From Nonomuraea rhodomycinica (GTDB lineage: Bacteria > Actinomycetota > Actinomycetes > Streptosporangiales > Streptosporangiaceae): a stretch of 64,000 nt of DNA. Location: the NCBI RefSeq assembly GCF_013363995.1, contig NZ_JABWGO010000001.1:372001-436000 (forward strand). The letters run 5' to 3'. This document shows, piece by piece, positions 57,490 through 64,000 of the stretch; position 1 is the stretch's first letter; each line of letters opens with the position of its first letter. The position numbers were made by a program, and so were the translations under genes. The notes beneath the pieces are model-generated. The model searched no databases. It saw only the letters and a list, made by a program, of their open reading frames with translations, and was not told where the DNA came from.

Positions 57490-58904
57490 CCGCCGTCAGG
57501 GTCGCGGCCGCCGGGCTCGCCCTCCTCCTGGCGACGGCCTGCACGGCGCCGGCGCCACCGCGCAGCCGGGCGAGCACGGCGGCCGGCACGGCCTGCCCGC
57601 AACCCCGGGGCCGTCTCGGGGCGGAGACGGCCACCACGATCGACGTCATCGAGCAGGCGTACTTCTGCATCCTCGGCACCTACTACAGCGGCGCCACGCT
57701 GGACGCCCGCTCACTGCTGAGCGCCGGGTTCGCCGCGTTGACGCAGGAGCTCAACCGCAACGGGCGCGACGTGCCCGAGGCGGCCATGCCCGCGTTGACC
57801 GGTGAGCGGAAGGCCGACTGGACCGCTTTCGAGGCCGCCTACCGGAAGGTCAGCGATCAGGCGCCGGACCTGCGTGACAAGCTGGCCGTCGTCACCCTGG
57901 AGGCCATGGTGGACAGCCTCGGCGACAACCATGCCCGCTGGGCGCACGACGTCGAAGAGCCCCCGGACCGCTACGACGGTGAGGGCTACGGCCTCGGTCT
58001 CCAGGCGAACGTCACCAGCGCGCAGGCGAACCTCGACCCCGGCGCCGCCCTGCCCCCGCTGTTCGTCACCGAGGTGCAGGGCGGCGCGGTGCGGGCAGCC
58101 GGGCTGCGCCCCGGCGACATCGTCGAATCGGTCAACGGATCGGCGCCCTTCGTCGACGGCGCGGCCACCCCGGCGATCGCCGCCCTCTACCCGCGATACC
58201 CGGACGCGCGCCCGGTGCGGCTGGGGCTGCTGCGGCAGAGCACCGGCCGCCGCTGGACGGCGACGCTCCGGCCCGGCCTCTACCCGCAGGACCTGACGGA
58301 CCTGCAGGTGGTGCGAGCGACGCTGCTGGACGACGGCATCGCCTATGTACGGGTGCGCGGCTTCACCCCCGACGCCGCGGACAGGGTGGTCAAGGGGATC
58401 TCCCGGCTGCGGGCCGGCCGGGCCCTGTCCGGTGTCGTGCTGGACCTGCGCGGCAACGGCGGCGGCAGCCCGCTGGAGGCGACCCGGCTGGTCAGCGCGT
58501 TCACCCACGGCGCGGTCACCGCCTACCTGTGCACCGTGGACGGCAGGTGCGAGGCTTCGCGGACCGACGACACCGTCGAGCTGCTCGACCTGCCGCTGGT
58601 GGTGCTCACCGACCGCGGGTGCGCCTCGGCCTGCGAGCACTTCAGCTCCGCGGTCAAGGACCTGCGCCTCGGCAGGCTGGTCGGCACCAGGACCGCCGGC
58701 CTGATCTCCGGCCCGGCGCACGGGTACCTGCTGCGCAACAACACCATGCTCAGCTTCCCTGTCCGGCACCACCTGGGGCCCCGTCGGGAGGTGATCGACC
58801 GGATCGGCGTGCCCCCTGACCACCACGTGACCCTGACCCCGAAGGACGCGGCCGCCGGGCGCGACCCCGCCCTGGCCAAGGCCCTGGCCCTGCTGCAGAA
58901 GTGA
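57486..58904 (+). CDS. S41-family (tail-specific) peptidase lipoprotein
   Basis: A 472-residue exported serine peptidase. The N-terminus is a lipoprotein signal ending LATAC; a PDZ-like segment (VQGGAVRAAGLRPGDIVESV) precedes the S41 core (GVVLDLRGNGGGSPLEAT, VLTDRGCASACEHFSSA with the likely catalytic Ser in CASACE, GTRTAGLISGP). It probably processes proteins in the envelope. It overlaps the permease stop (ATGA), so it is coupled to the ABC system, an uncommon partnership. Confidence 0.88.
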   Translation: MTAVRVAAAGLALLLATACTAPAPPRSRASTAAGTACPQPRGRLGAETATTIDVIEQAYFCILGTYYSGATLDARSLLSAGFAALTQELNRNGRDVPEAAMPALTGERKADWTAFEAAYRKVSDQAPDLRDKLAVVTLEAMVDSLGDNHARWAHDVEEPPDRYDGEGYGLGLQANVTSAQANLDPGAALPPLFVTEVQGGAVRAAGLRPGDIVESVNGSAPFVDGAATPAIAALYPRYPDARPVRLGLLRQSTGRRWTATLRPGLYPQDLTDLQVVRATLLDDGIAYVRVRGFTPDAADRVVKGISRLRAGRALSGVVLDLRGNGGGSPLEATRLVSAFTHGAVTAYLCTVDGRCEASRTDDTVELLDLPLVVLTDRGCASACEHFSSAVKDLRLGRLVGTRTAGLISGPAHGYLLRNNTMLSFPVRHHLGPRREVIDRIGVPPDHHVTLTPKDAAAGRDPALAKALALLQK

Positions 58905-58916
58905 AGGGAACCCCCG

Positions 58917-60071
58917 ATGAGACGCCTCCTGGCGGTCGCCGCGGGACTGGTCGTCCTCGCGGCGTCCGCCTGCTCCGCGCCCGCGCCGCCCCGCTCCGCC
59001 GCCCCGCCGGCCACGCCGACCGGCCCCGCCACCTTGCCCGCCCCCACCGGCGCCCATCGGGTCGGCACCATCGCCCTGTACCTGAAGGACGCCTCCCGCC
59101 CCGATCCGTGGAACCCCGACGCCCACGCCAGGGAGCTCAAGGTCACCCTGTGGTACCCGGCCGAGCGGCGGGACGGGAAGCGCGCGCCGTACATGACGCC
59201 CAAGGAGTCGCAGCTCGCCATGCGGCGCTTCGGGATCGCGGGCGTGCCGGACGACACGCTGAGCAGGACGCGCACGAACGCCGCCGAAGACGCCGCACCC
59301 ACGGGGCGGGGGCTTCCGCTGGTGGTGCTCTCCCCCGGTTTCACCCATCCGGTGAGCTCGCTGACGTCCCTGGCCGAGGATCTGGCCAGCCGCGGGTACG
59401 TCGTGGCCGGGATCGACCACACCTACGAGAGCTACGCCACGACCTTCCCCGACGGGCGGGTCGCCGCGTGCCTCGCCTGCGACAGCGACACCGACCCGGG
59501 CTTCGGCACGGGGGTGGTCGCGGGCCGGGCGGCCGACGTCTCGTTCGTGCTCGACCAGCTGCCCGCGAAGTGGGCCGGTTCCGACCGGATCGACCGCTCC
59601 AGGATCGCGATGGTCGGCCAGTCGATCGGCGGGGCCGGCGCCATGGCGGCCATGGTGAAGGACTCCCGGGTGCGGGCCGGGATCGACATGGACGGCACCA
59701 CCTACGCCCGGATCCCCAAGGGCGGGTTCTCCCGGCCGTTCATGTTCCTGGGCTCGCCGCAGCACGTCCCCGGCGGCCGTGACCGTTCGTGGGACCGCGA
59801 CTGGAAGCTGCTGACCGGGTGGAAGCGCTGGCTCGTGCTGTCCGGCGCGGAGCACCAGTCCTTCACCGACGCCCCGCTGCTGGCCGGCGCCCTCGGCGTC
59901 AAGCCCCCCTCGGATGTGCTGCCCGGGGCGCGCGCCGCCGAGCTCACCCGCACGTACGTGGCGGCCTTCCTCGACCGGCACCTGAAGGCGCGGCCCCAGC
60001 CGCTCCTGGACGAGCCGTCATCGCGCTACCCCGAAGTCACGTTCTGCCCCGCGACGTGCGGCCGGTCCTGA
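58917..60071 (+). CDS. Exported alpha/beta-hydrolase lipoprotein (PAF-acetylhydrolase-like)
   Basis: A 384-residue lipoprotein (lipobox ending SAC, Cys19) with an alpha/beta-hydrolase fold similar to platelet-activating-factor acetylhydrolase II. The nucleophile is Ser236 (VGQSIGGAGA), the acid probably in GIDMDGT, and the His in SGAEHQSF. It should hydrolyse an ester or short-chain lipid outside the membrane. It starts 12 bp after the S41 gene and is the last gene of the GntR operon. Confidence 0.85.
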   Translation: MRRLLAVAAGLVVLAASACSAPAPPRSAAPPATPTGPATLPAPTGAHRVGTIALYLKDASRPDPWNPDAHARELKVTLWYPAERRDGKRAPYMTPKESQLAMRRFGIAGVPDDTLSRTRTNAAEDAAPTGRGLPLVVLSPGFTHPVSSLTSLAEDLASRGYVVAGIDHTYESYATTFPDGRVAACLACDSDTDPGFGTGVVAGRAADVSFVLDQLPAKWAGSDRIDRSRIAMVGQSIGGAGAMAAMVKDSRVRAGIDMDGTTYARIPKGGFSRPFMFLGSPQHVPGGRDRSWDRDWKLLTGWKRWLVLSGAEHQSFTDAPLLAGALGVKPPSDVLPGARAAELTRTYVAAFLDRHLKARPQPLLDEPSSRYPEVTFCPATCGRS

Positions 60072-60151
60072 GGCCGGCGGGTTCGCGCCAGCGGTCGAGG
60101 GGCTCACGCCGCGGGCGCGGGAGCGGGTGGGCGCGGGTAGAGTCGGCGGCG

Positions 60152-60685
60152 ATGACGAAGCACACGATCACTCCCCCCGCCGCCCCCATCCTGGGCGAGA
60201 CCTACGTCTGCGCCTGCGGCGAGGATCTGCCCAACCGCATGAGCGCGGAGGTGCACGCCGCCGAGACCGGGCAGTGCAGCGTCTGCCTGGGCTCGGCCGA
60301 GGAGCCGGTGGCGCCCGGGTTCGTGCCGGAGCTGACGCGGGCCTGCACGGCGTGCGCGGGCACCGGCCGGCGGCGCGAGCAGGTCGTCTGGCAGCTCGCC
60401 CACGCCGAGGCGGAGCAGCTCATCACCGTCGGCGTCGTGCGGGACGTGGTGGCGGGCTTCGACGGGCCGTTCCACCTGTCGGAGGTCGCCGACGTGGTCC
60501 GCGCCGGGCTGGGCCTCCAGGCGGGCCGGCTCCCGGTGGGGCCGAGGGTGCGCGACCTGCTGCTGCGCCTGCAGGCGTCCGGGGAGATCACCATGCTGTC
60601 GGCGCCGGACGAACTGCTGGCCGGCACCGACGTGGTCCTCTACCGCGACCCCCAGTGGCAGCGCGCCCGCACCCTGGGCACGTGA
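60152..60685 (+). CDS. Hypothetical zinc-ribbon protein
   Basis: A 177-residue soluble protein. Cysteines in YVCACGEDLP, GQCSVCLGS and RACTACAGTG form CxC/CxxC/CxxC pairs, like a DnaJ-type zinc ribbon. The C-terminal half is helical and resembles a winged helix (GPFHLSEVADVVRAGL, VRDLLLRLQASGEIT). TAGAGT (60138-60143) lies 8 bases before the ATG, so it is probably leaderless. Function unknown; nucleic-acid or chaperone binding is possible. Confidence 0.7.
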   Translation: MTKHTITPPAAPILGETYVCACGEDLPNRMSAEVHAAETGQCSVCLGSAEEPVAPGFVPELTRACTACAGTGRRREQVVWQLAHAEAEQLITVGVVRDVVAGFDGPFHLSEVADVVRAGLGLQAGRLPVGPRVRDLLLRLQASGEITMLSAPDELLAGTDVVLYRDPQWQRARTLGT

Positions 60686-60790
60686 CCCGGCTCATCGGAC
60701 CGCGGCCCGGCACCCGCCGGGGCTGCTGACGGCGCGCGCCGCCGCCCTCCCCCGACCATCGGTGATCGTGGGCGGTGAGGGTTCAGACTG

Positions 60791-61549
60791 GTGGGCGTGC
60801 GCTCGTCTTCGCTGATCACGCTCACGCCGCTGCTCCCGGCCGCCCTGGTGGCCCTGGTCGCGCTGGGCGCCGCCGTGGCCTGGCTCGGGCGGCTCGGTCA
60901 CGGGCGGGCCGTCGTCACGGCGAGCCTGCGCGCCGCCGTGCAACTGGGCGTCGTGTCCGCGGTGATCGCGTGGGTGATCGCGTCCTCCGCCGCCGTGGCC
61001 GGCTTCATCCTGCTCATGTACGGCGTCGCCGCCTTCACCGCGGGCCGGCGCGTCACGGGCGGCCGGGGCGGGTGGTGGGCGGCCGTGCCCATCGCGGCGG
61101 GCGCCGCGCCGGTGCTGGGCGTCCTGGCCGCCGGCGGGGTGATCTCCGCGAAGGGCGTCGTGATCATCCCGGTCGCCGGGATCCTGCTCGGCGGCTGCCT
61201 GACCGCCACCACTCTGGCCGGGCGGCGCGCCCTCGACGAGCTGACCCAGCGGAGGGGTGAGGTGGAGGCGGCCCTGTCGCTGGGGTTCACCCCGCGGGAG
61301 GCGGCGCTGGAGATCTGCCGCCCGGCGGCCTCGCAGGCGCTGGTGCCCGCGCTCGACCAGACGCGCACCGTGGGGCTGGTCACGCTCCCGGGCGCGTTCG
61401 TGGGCATGCTGCTCGGCGGGGCGAGCCCCGTACAGGCCGGGGTCGTGCAGCTCGTGGTGCTGGTGGCGTTGCTGGCGGCCGAGGCCGTGGCGACGCTGGT
61501 GACGATCGAGGTGGCCGCCCGCGGCCGGTTCGGCGCCACACCGCGGTGA
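60791..61549 (+). CDS. FetB/UPF0014-family ABC permease, orphan
   Basis: A 252-residue permease of the UPF0014 family (FetB-like, linked to iron export in E. coli), with seven helices and the family signature DQTRTVGLVTLPGAFVGMLL followed by GGASPVQAG. No FetA-type ATPase lies beside it, so the partner is elsewhere. GTG starts at 60791 and 60797 are both possible; CAGACT (60784-60789) is 7 bases before the latter. Its stop lies in the first unit of a tandem repeat. Confidence 0.85.
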   Translation: MGVRSSSLITLTPLLPAALVALVALGAAVAWLGRLGHGRAVVTASLRAAVQLGVVSAVIAWVIASSAAVAGFILLMYGVAAFTAGRRVTGGRGGWWAAVPIAAGAAPVLGVLAAGGVISAKGVVIIPVAGILLGGCLTATTLAGRRALDELTQRRGEVEAALSLGFTPREAALEICRPAASQALVPALDQTRTVGLVTLPGAFVGMLLGGASPVQAGVVQLVVLVALLAAEAVATLVTIEVAARGRFGATPR

Positions 61550-61648
61550 GGCGCCGCCCCGGCGGTGAGGCGCCACACTACGGTGAGACGCCGCCCGGCG
61601 GTGAGGGCGACGGCCACGGTGACGGCGACGGTGACGGTGACGGCGAGC
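61545..61648 (+). repeat. 18-bp degenerate tandem repeat spanning a stop codon
   Basis: GGTGAGGCGCCGCCCCGGC, GGTGAGGCGCCACACTAC, GGTGAGACGCCGCCCGGC and GGTGAGGGCGACGGCCAC follow in register, then shorten to GGTGACGGCGAC and GGTGAC units. The TGA of the FetB-like gene lies in the first unit. Confidence 0.75.
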
Positions 61649-61652
61649 GGGG

Positions 61653-62447
61653 TCAGGCGCGGCAGAGGATCTCGCCGTGCAGGACGGCCAGCCAGCCGTC
61701 CCCGTCCGCGGCCCACTCGCGCCAGGCGTCGGCCATGCGGACCAGGTCGTCGCGGGTGGCGGCGCCGGTGGCGAGCGCCTGCTCGGCCATGGCCGAGCCG
61801 AGGACGCGCTCGGCCCACATGCCGCCCCACCACGCCCGGTCCTCCGGTGTGGCGAAGCACCACGTGGACGAGGTGGCCGTCACGTCCTCGAACCCGGCCG
61901 CCCGGGCCCACGCCAGCAGCCGGCGTCCGGCGTCGGGCTCGCCGCCGTTGCCGCGCGCCACCCGCTGGTAGAGGGTCATCCAGTCGTCGAGCGCGGGGAT
62001 CCGCGGGTACCAGGTGAAGGCCGCGTAGTCGCTGTCGCGCGCCGCGACGAAGCCGCCGGGCTTGGTGACGCGGCGCATCTCGCGCAGCGCCCGCACCGGG
62101 TCGCCCACGTGCTGGAGCACCTGGTGGGCGTGGACGACGCAGAACGTGTCGTCCGGGAAGTCCAGGGCGTGCGCGTCCGCGACGGCGAAGGCGGCGTTGG
62201 CGACGCCGCGGGCGGCCAGCTCGGCGCGGGCCAGCTCCAGCGCCTCGGCGGTCACCTCGGACGCCGTCACGTGCCCCACCCTGGCGGCCAGGTCGGCGGT
62301 GATGGTGCCCGGCCCGCTGCCCACGTCCAGCAGCGTCATGTGCGGCTTGAGGTGGGGCAGCAGGTACGCAGCCGAGTTCTCGGCGGTGCGCCACCGGTGC
62401 GACCTCAGCACCGACTCGTGGTGGCCGTGCGTGTATACGGCGTCCAT
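61653..62447 (-). CDS. SAM-dependent methyltransferase (UbiE/COQ5-like)
   Basis: A 264-residue class I methyltransferase with motif I LLDVGSGPGTITADLA, the acidic SAM contact in VTASEVTAEAL, VADAHALDFPDDTF and HAHQVLQHVGDP. It matches the ubiquinone/menaquinone-type methyltransferase group widespread in actinomycetes; substrate not known. AAGGGAG lies 5 bases before the ATG. It diverges from the CBS gene behind two palindromic elements and a TATAAT box. Confidence 0.88.
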   Translation of the reverse strand: MDAVYTHGHHESVLRSHRWRTAENSAAYLLPHLKPHMTLLDVGSGPGTITADLAARVGHVTASEVTAEALELARAELAARGVANAAFAVADAHALDFPDDTFCVVHAHQVLQHVGDPVRALREMRRVTKPGGFVAARDSDYAAFTWYPRIPALDDWMTLYQRVARGNGGEPDAGRRLLAWARAAGFEDVTATSSTWCFATPEDRAWWGGMWAERVLGSAMAEQALATGAATRDDLVRMADAWREWAADGDGWLAVLHGEILCRA

Positions 62448-62498
62448 CAGAACTCCCTTGTCCTCATCCCGTGACCGACAGCGCAACCCTAGCTCGTG

Positions 62499-62535
62499 TC
62501 TCATCATGAGAGAAGATTCGTCTCATTATACGAGA
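62499..62535. promoter_or_regulatory. Paired operators and -10 box upstream of the methyltransferase
   Basis: TCTCAT-C-ATGAGA (62499-62511) is a perfect palindrome and TCTCATTATACGAGA (62521-62535) an imperfect one, 22 bp apart (two helical turns). The second contains a perfect minus-strand TATAAT (62530-62525) serving the methyltransferase gene. A regulator bound to both would cover the promoter. No clear -35 is seen. Confidence 0.65.
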
Positions 62536-62642
62536 GACCGGAGGGGTGGCCGATCGGCGGTGACAGGGCGGGGGTGGCGGGTAGGGGGTGCGGGCCGGCG
62601 ACCCACGCCGGCCGGACGACGCTCGATGAGGAGGAAACCCCC

Positions 62643-63059
62643 ATGGCGAAGACCGTGGCAGACATCATGACGGCCCGGCCCGCGGTGGTGGAGGCGGAGC
62701 AACCCGTCTCGGTCGCCGCGGCGCTGATGCGCGACAACGACGCCGGAGCCGTGATCGTGAACGACAACGGCCGGGTCAGCGGCATCATCACCGACCGTGA
62801 CATCGCGGTCCGCGTGGTCGCGGCCGACAAGGGCCCCGACACGCGGGTGCGCGAGGCGTGCAGCCCGTCCGTCGAGGCCGTCGGGCCCGACACCAGCCTC
62901 GACCAGGCGGTCCAGCTCATGCGCACGCACGCCGTGCGGCGCCTGCCGGTCGTCGAGAGCGGCCAGGCCGTCGGCATCGTCAGCCTGGGCGACCTGGCGA
63001 TGGAGCGCGACCCGGAGTCGGCGCTCGGCGACATCTCGGCCGCGGCCGGCAACGACTGA
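62643..63059 (+). CDS. Two-CBS-domain protein
   Basis: A 138-residue protein made of a CBS pair (VADIMTARPAVVEAEQPVSV, GRVSGIITDRDIAVRVV; SPSVEAVGPDTSLDQAVQLM, VRRLPVVESGQAVGIVSLGD). CBS pairs bind adenine nucleotides and sense energy or redox state. GAGGAGGAAA lies 7 bases before the ATG, a very strong ribosome site. Stand-alone CBS proteins of this kind are common in actinomycete stress/dormancy regulation. A perfect terminator hairpin follows. Confidence 0.92.
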   Translation: MAKTVADIMTARPAVVEAEQPVSVAAALMRDNDAGAVIVNDNGRVSGIITDRDIAVRVVAADKGPDTRVREACSPSVEAVGPDTSLDQAVQLMRTHAVRRLPVVESGQAVGIVSLGDLAMERDPESALGDISAAAGND

Positions 63060-63080
63060 GCCGCCCCGTCCCGGCACACC

Positions 63081-63114
63081 CGTCCGGGCCCGGCCCGACG
63101 GCCGGGCCCGGACG
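63081..63114. terminator. Perfect 15-bp hairpin terminator after CBS gene
   Basis: CGTCCGGGCCCGGCC (63081-63095) pairs completely with GGCCGGGCCCGGACG (63100-63114) around a CGAC loop. Confidence 0.85.
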
Positions 63115-63240
63115 CATGCCAGGGCAAGGCGCGGGACGGGCGCACGCGGAGTCGGCCGCATGCCGGGGCCGGGCGCGGGACAGGCGCGCGCCGAAGGCGG
63201 ACGCGGAGCCGAAAGCGGACGCGGCGCCGACGCGTGCCGG
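63115..63240 (+). repeat. Degenerate direct repeats between CBS and YjbR genes
   Basis: GCATGCC(A/G)GGGC with GCGCGGGAC recurs about 48 bp apart, and GAAGGCGGACGCGGAGCC is followed by GAAAGCGGACGCGGCGCC. No gene is supported in this stretch. Confidence 0.5.
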
Positions 63241-63281
63241 GGCCGCACGGGAATGTCGGTGACGGTCGCTACGGTGGCGGG

Positions 63282-63629
63282 ATGGTGACAGTCGAGGACG
63301 TGCGGCGGATCGCGTCCCCCCTCCCCCGGTCGTCGGAGCACCTCATCAGGGACCGCGTGAAGTTCCGGGTGGGCTCGATCGTCTACGTCGCCTTCTCCCG
63401 CGACGAGACCGTGATGGGTTTCGCGTTCCCCAAGGAGGAGCGCTCGGCGCTGGTGGCCGCCGAGCCGGACAAGTTCCTCATGCCGGACGAGCGCGACCTG
63501 CGCTACAACTGGGTGCTCGTCCGGATGTCGGCCCTCGACCTCGACGAGGCGCGCGAACTGGTCGTCGAGGCGTGGCGGATGGTCGTGCCGAAGAAGGTCT
63601 ACGCCGCCTACGCCGCGGGCGTCCGCTGA
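63282..63629 (+). CDS. MmcQ/YjbR-family protein
   Basis: A 115-residue protein of the MmcQ/YjbR (CyaY-like fold) family: MVTVEDVRRIASPLPRSSE at the start, VKFRVGSIVYVAFSRDE in the core and LVVEAWRMVVPKKV at the end. A DNA-binding or metabolic role has been suggested for the family but none is firm. TACGGT (63270-63275) lies 6 bases before the ATG, so the mRNA is probably leaderless; this supports 63282 over the upstream in-frame ATG. Confidence 0.85.
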   Translation: MVTVEDVRRIASPLPRSSEHLIRDRVKFRVGSIVYVAFSRDETVMGFAFPKEERSALVAAEPDKFLMPDERDLRYNWVLVRMSALDLDEARELVVEAWRMVVPKKVYAAYAAGVR

Positions 63630-63650
63630 CGCGCCGCTGCGTGCGGCGGC

Positions 63651-64000
63651 TCAGCGCAGGCCGCGGTACAGCTCCGCCGTCAGGGTGGTGATGCGGCGTA
63701 CCGACGCGCTCCACGTGCCGCCCGCCGGGTGCGCGGTCAGGACCGCCAGCACGTACCTGTCGCCCTTGCCGGCCAGGCCGGTCGTATGCAGCACGGGACG
63801 CCCCAGGTCCGGCACGCCGGAGCCGCGGGCGCGCAGCGCCACGGCCGAGATCGACGCCCCCTGCGTGCCCCCCGCCCCCGTGGCGGCCGAGCCGGTCGAG
63901 ACCGCGCCCGTGGACGCCGAGCCGGGGCGGCAGCGGACCGGCGGCACCGTGCCGAACCCGGACCAGCCCTGCTTGACCGCCCACGGCCGGGGCACCGCGC
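63651..64000 (-). CDS. Beta-lactamase-like serine hydrolase, C-terminal end only
   Basis: The last ~116 residues of a protein that continues past the right edge. VKQGWSGFGTVPP and HTTGLAGKGDRYVLAVLTAHP resemble the KTG-box strand region of class A beta-lactamase-related serine hydrolases, where HTTG takes the place of KTG. A Ser/Thr/Ala/Gly-rich loop lies between. The catalytic SxxK is outside the window, so activity cannot be assessed. Confidence 0.6.
   Translation of the reverse strand, partial: AVPRPWAVKQGWSGFGTVPPVRCRPGSASTGAVSTGSAATGAGGTQGASISAVALRARGSGVPDLGRPVLHTTGLAGKGDRYVLAVLTAHPAGGTWSASVRRITTLTAELYRGLR

Overview
The window is a very GC-rich actinomycete chromosome segment, most likely from the Streptosporangiaceae (Nonomuraea-like). 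That assignment is inference: it rests on the GC content, the many GTG/TTG starts, ATGA/GTGA gene overlaps, leaderless promoters, and families such as DUF6289, DUF3311-SSF pairs, ThyX and a NACHT protein. I saw no rRNA, tRNA, CRISPR array, insertion sequence or phage structural gene. Nearly all of the sequence is coding on one strand or the other.

Layout. 1-6.2 kb: a P450 cut by the window edge, its [3Fe-4S] ferredoxin-reductase fusion, a BNR propeller protein with a MoaD/ThiS-like partner, thyX and an amidohydrolase. 6.2-8.6 kb: a fused anthranilate synthase (trpE) behind a complete tryptophan attenuator with a 13-residue Trp-Trp leader peptide. 8.7-13.1 kb: a membrane glycosyltransferase, a small secreted protein, a CocE-type hydrolase and a WYL regulator. 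13.1-17.1 kb: two tandem copies of a DUF3311 + sodium:solute symporter unit, the first behind a LytTR-like direct repeat. 17.1-19.1 kb: an ABC exporter. 19.3-27.1 kb: a carbohydrate locus with an ABC importer, a GH29 fucosidase, a 2-hydroxyacid dehydrogenase, an AraC regulator and a PL6-like polysaccharide lyase.

27.1-33.2 kb: a methyltransferase, a low-complexity protein carrying two minisatellites, then a tight three-gene cassette: a RecB/Cas4-like nuclease with a cysteine cluster, an unknown protein, and an Upf1-like SF1B helicase. Together these look like a Dna2 enzyme split into subunits and are the best candidate here for an undescribed system. 33.2-38.7 kb: a GNAT enzyme, partner-switching proteins (STAS and HATPase), a DHA2 efflux pump with its TetR repressor and two visible operators, a small membrane protein and Ppx/GppA. 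38.8-46.4 kb: a MurG-like transferase, two paralogous membrane/coiled-coil proteins, a lytic transglycosylase lipoprotein, a membrane mannosyltransferase-like protein and a two-component system.

46.4-49.4 kb: a 1004-residue NACHT NTPase, probably defence-related. 49.5-55.0 kb: a propionyl-CoA synthetase, a CDF metal transporter, a TPR protein, an arylamine N-acetyltransferase that is short at its C-terminus, and a hypothetical protein. 55.1-60.1 kb: a five-gene GntR(YtrA)-ABC-permease-S41 peptidase-lipase operon whose permease carries a compensated double frameshift. 60.1-64 kb: a zinc-ribbon protein, an orphan FetB-like permease, a methyltransferase and CBS protein divergent from paired operators, a YjbR protein, and the end of a beta-lactamase-like serine hydrolase.
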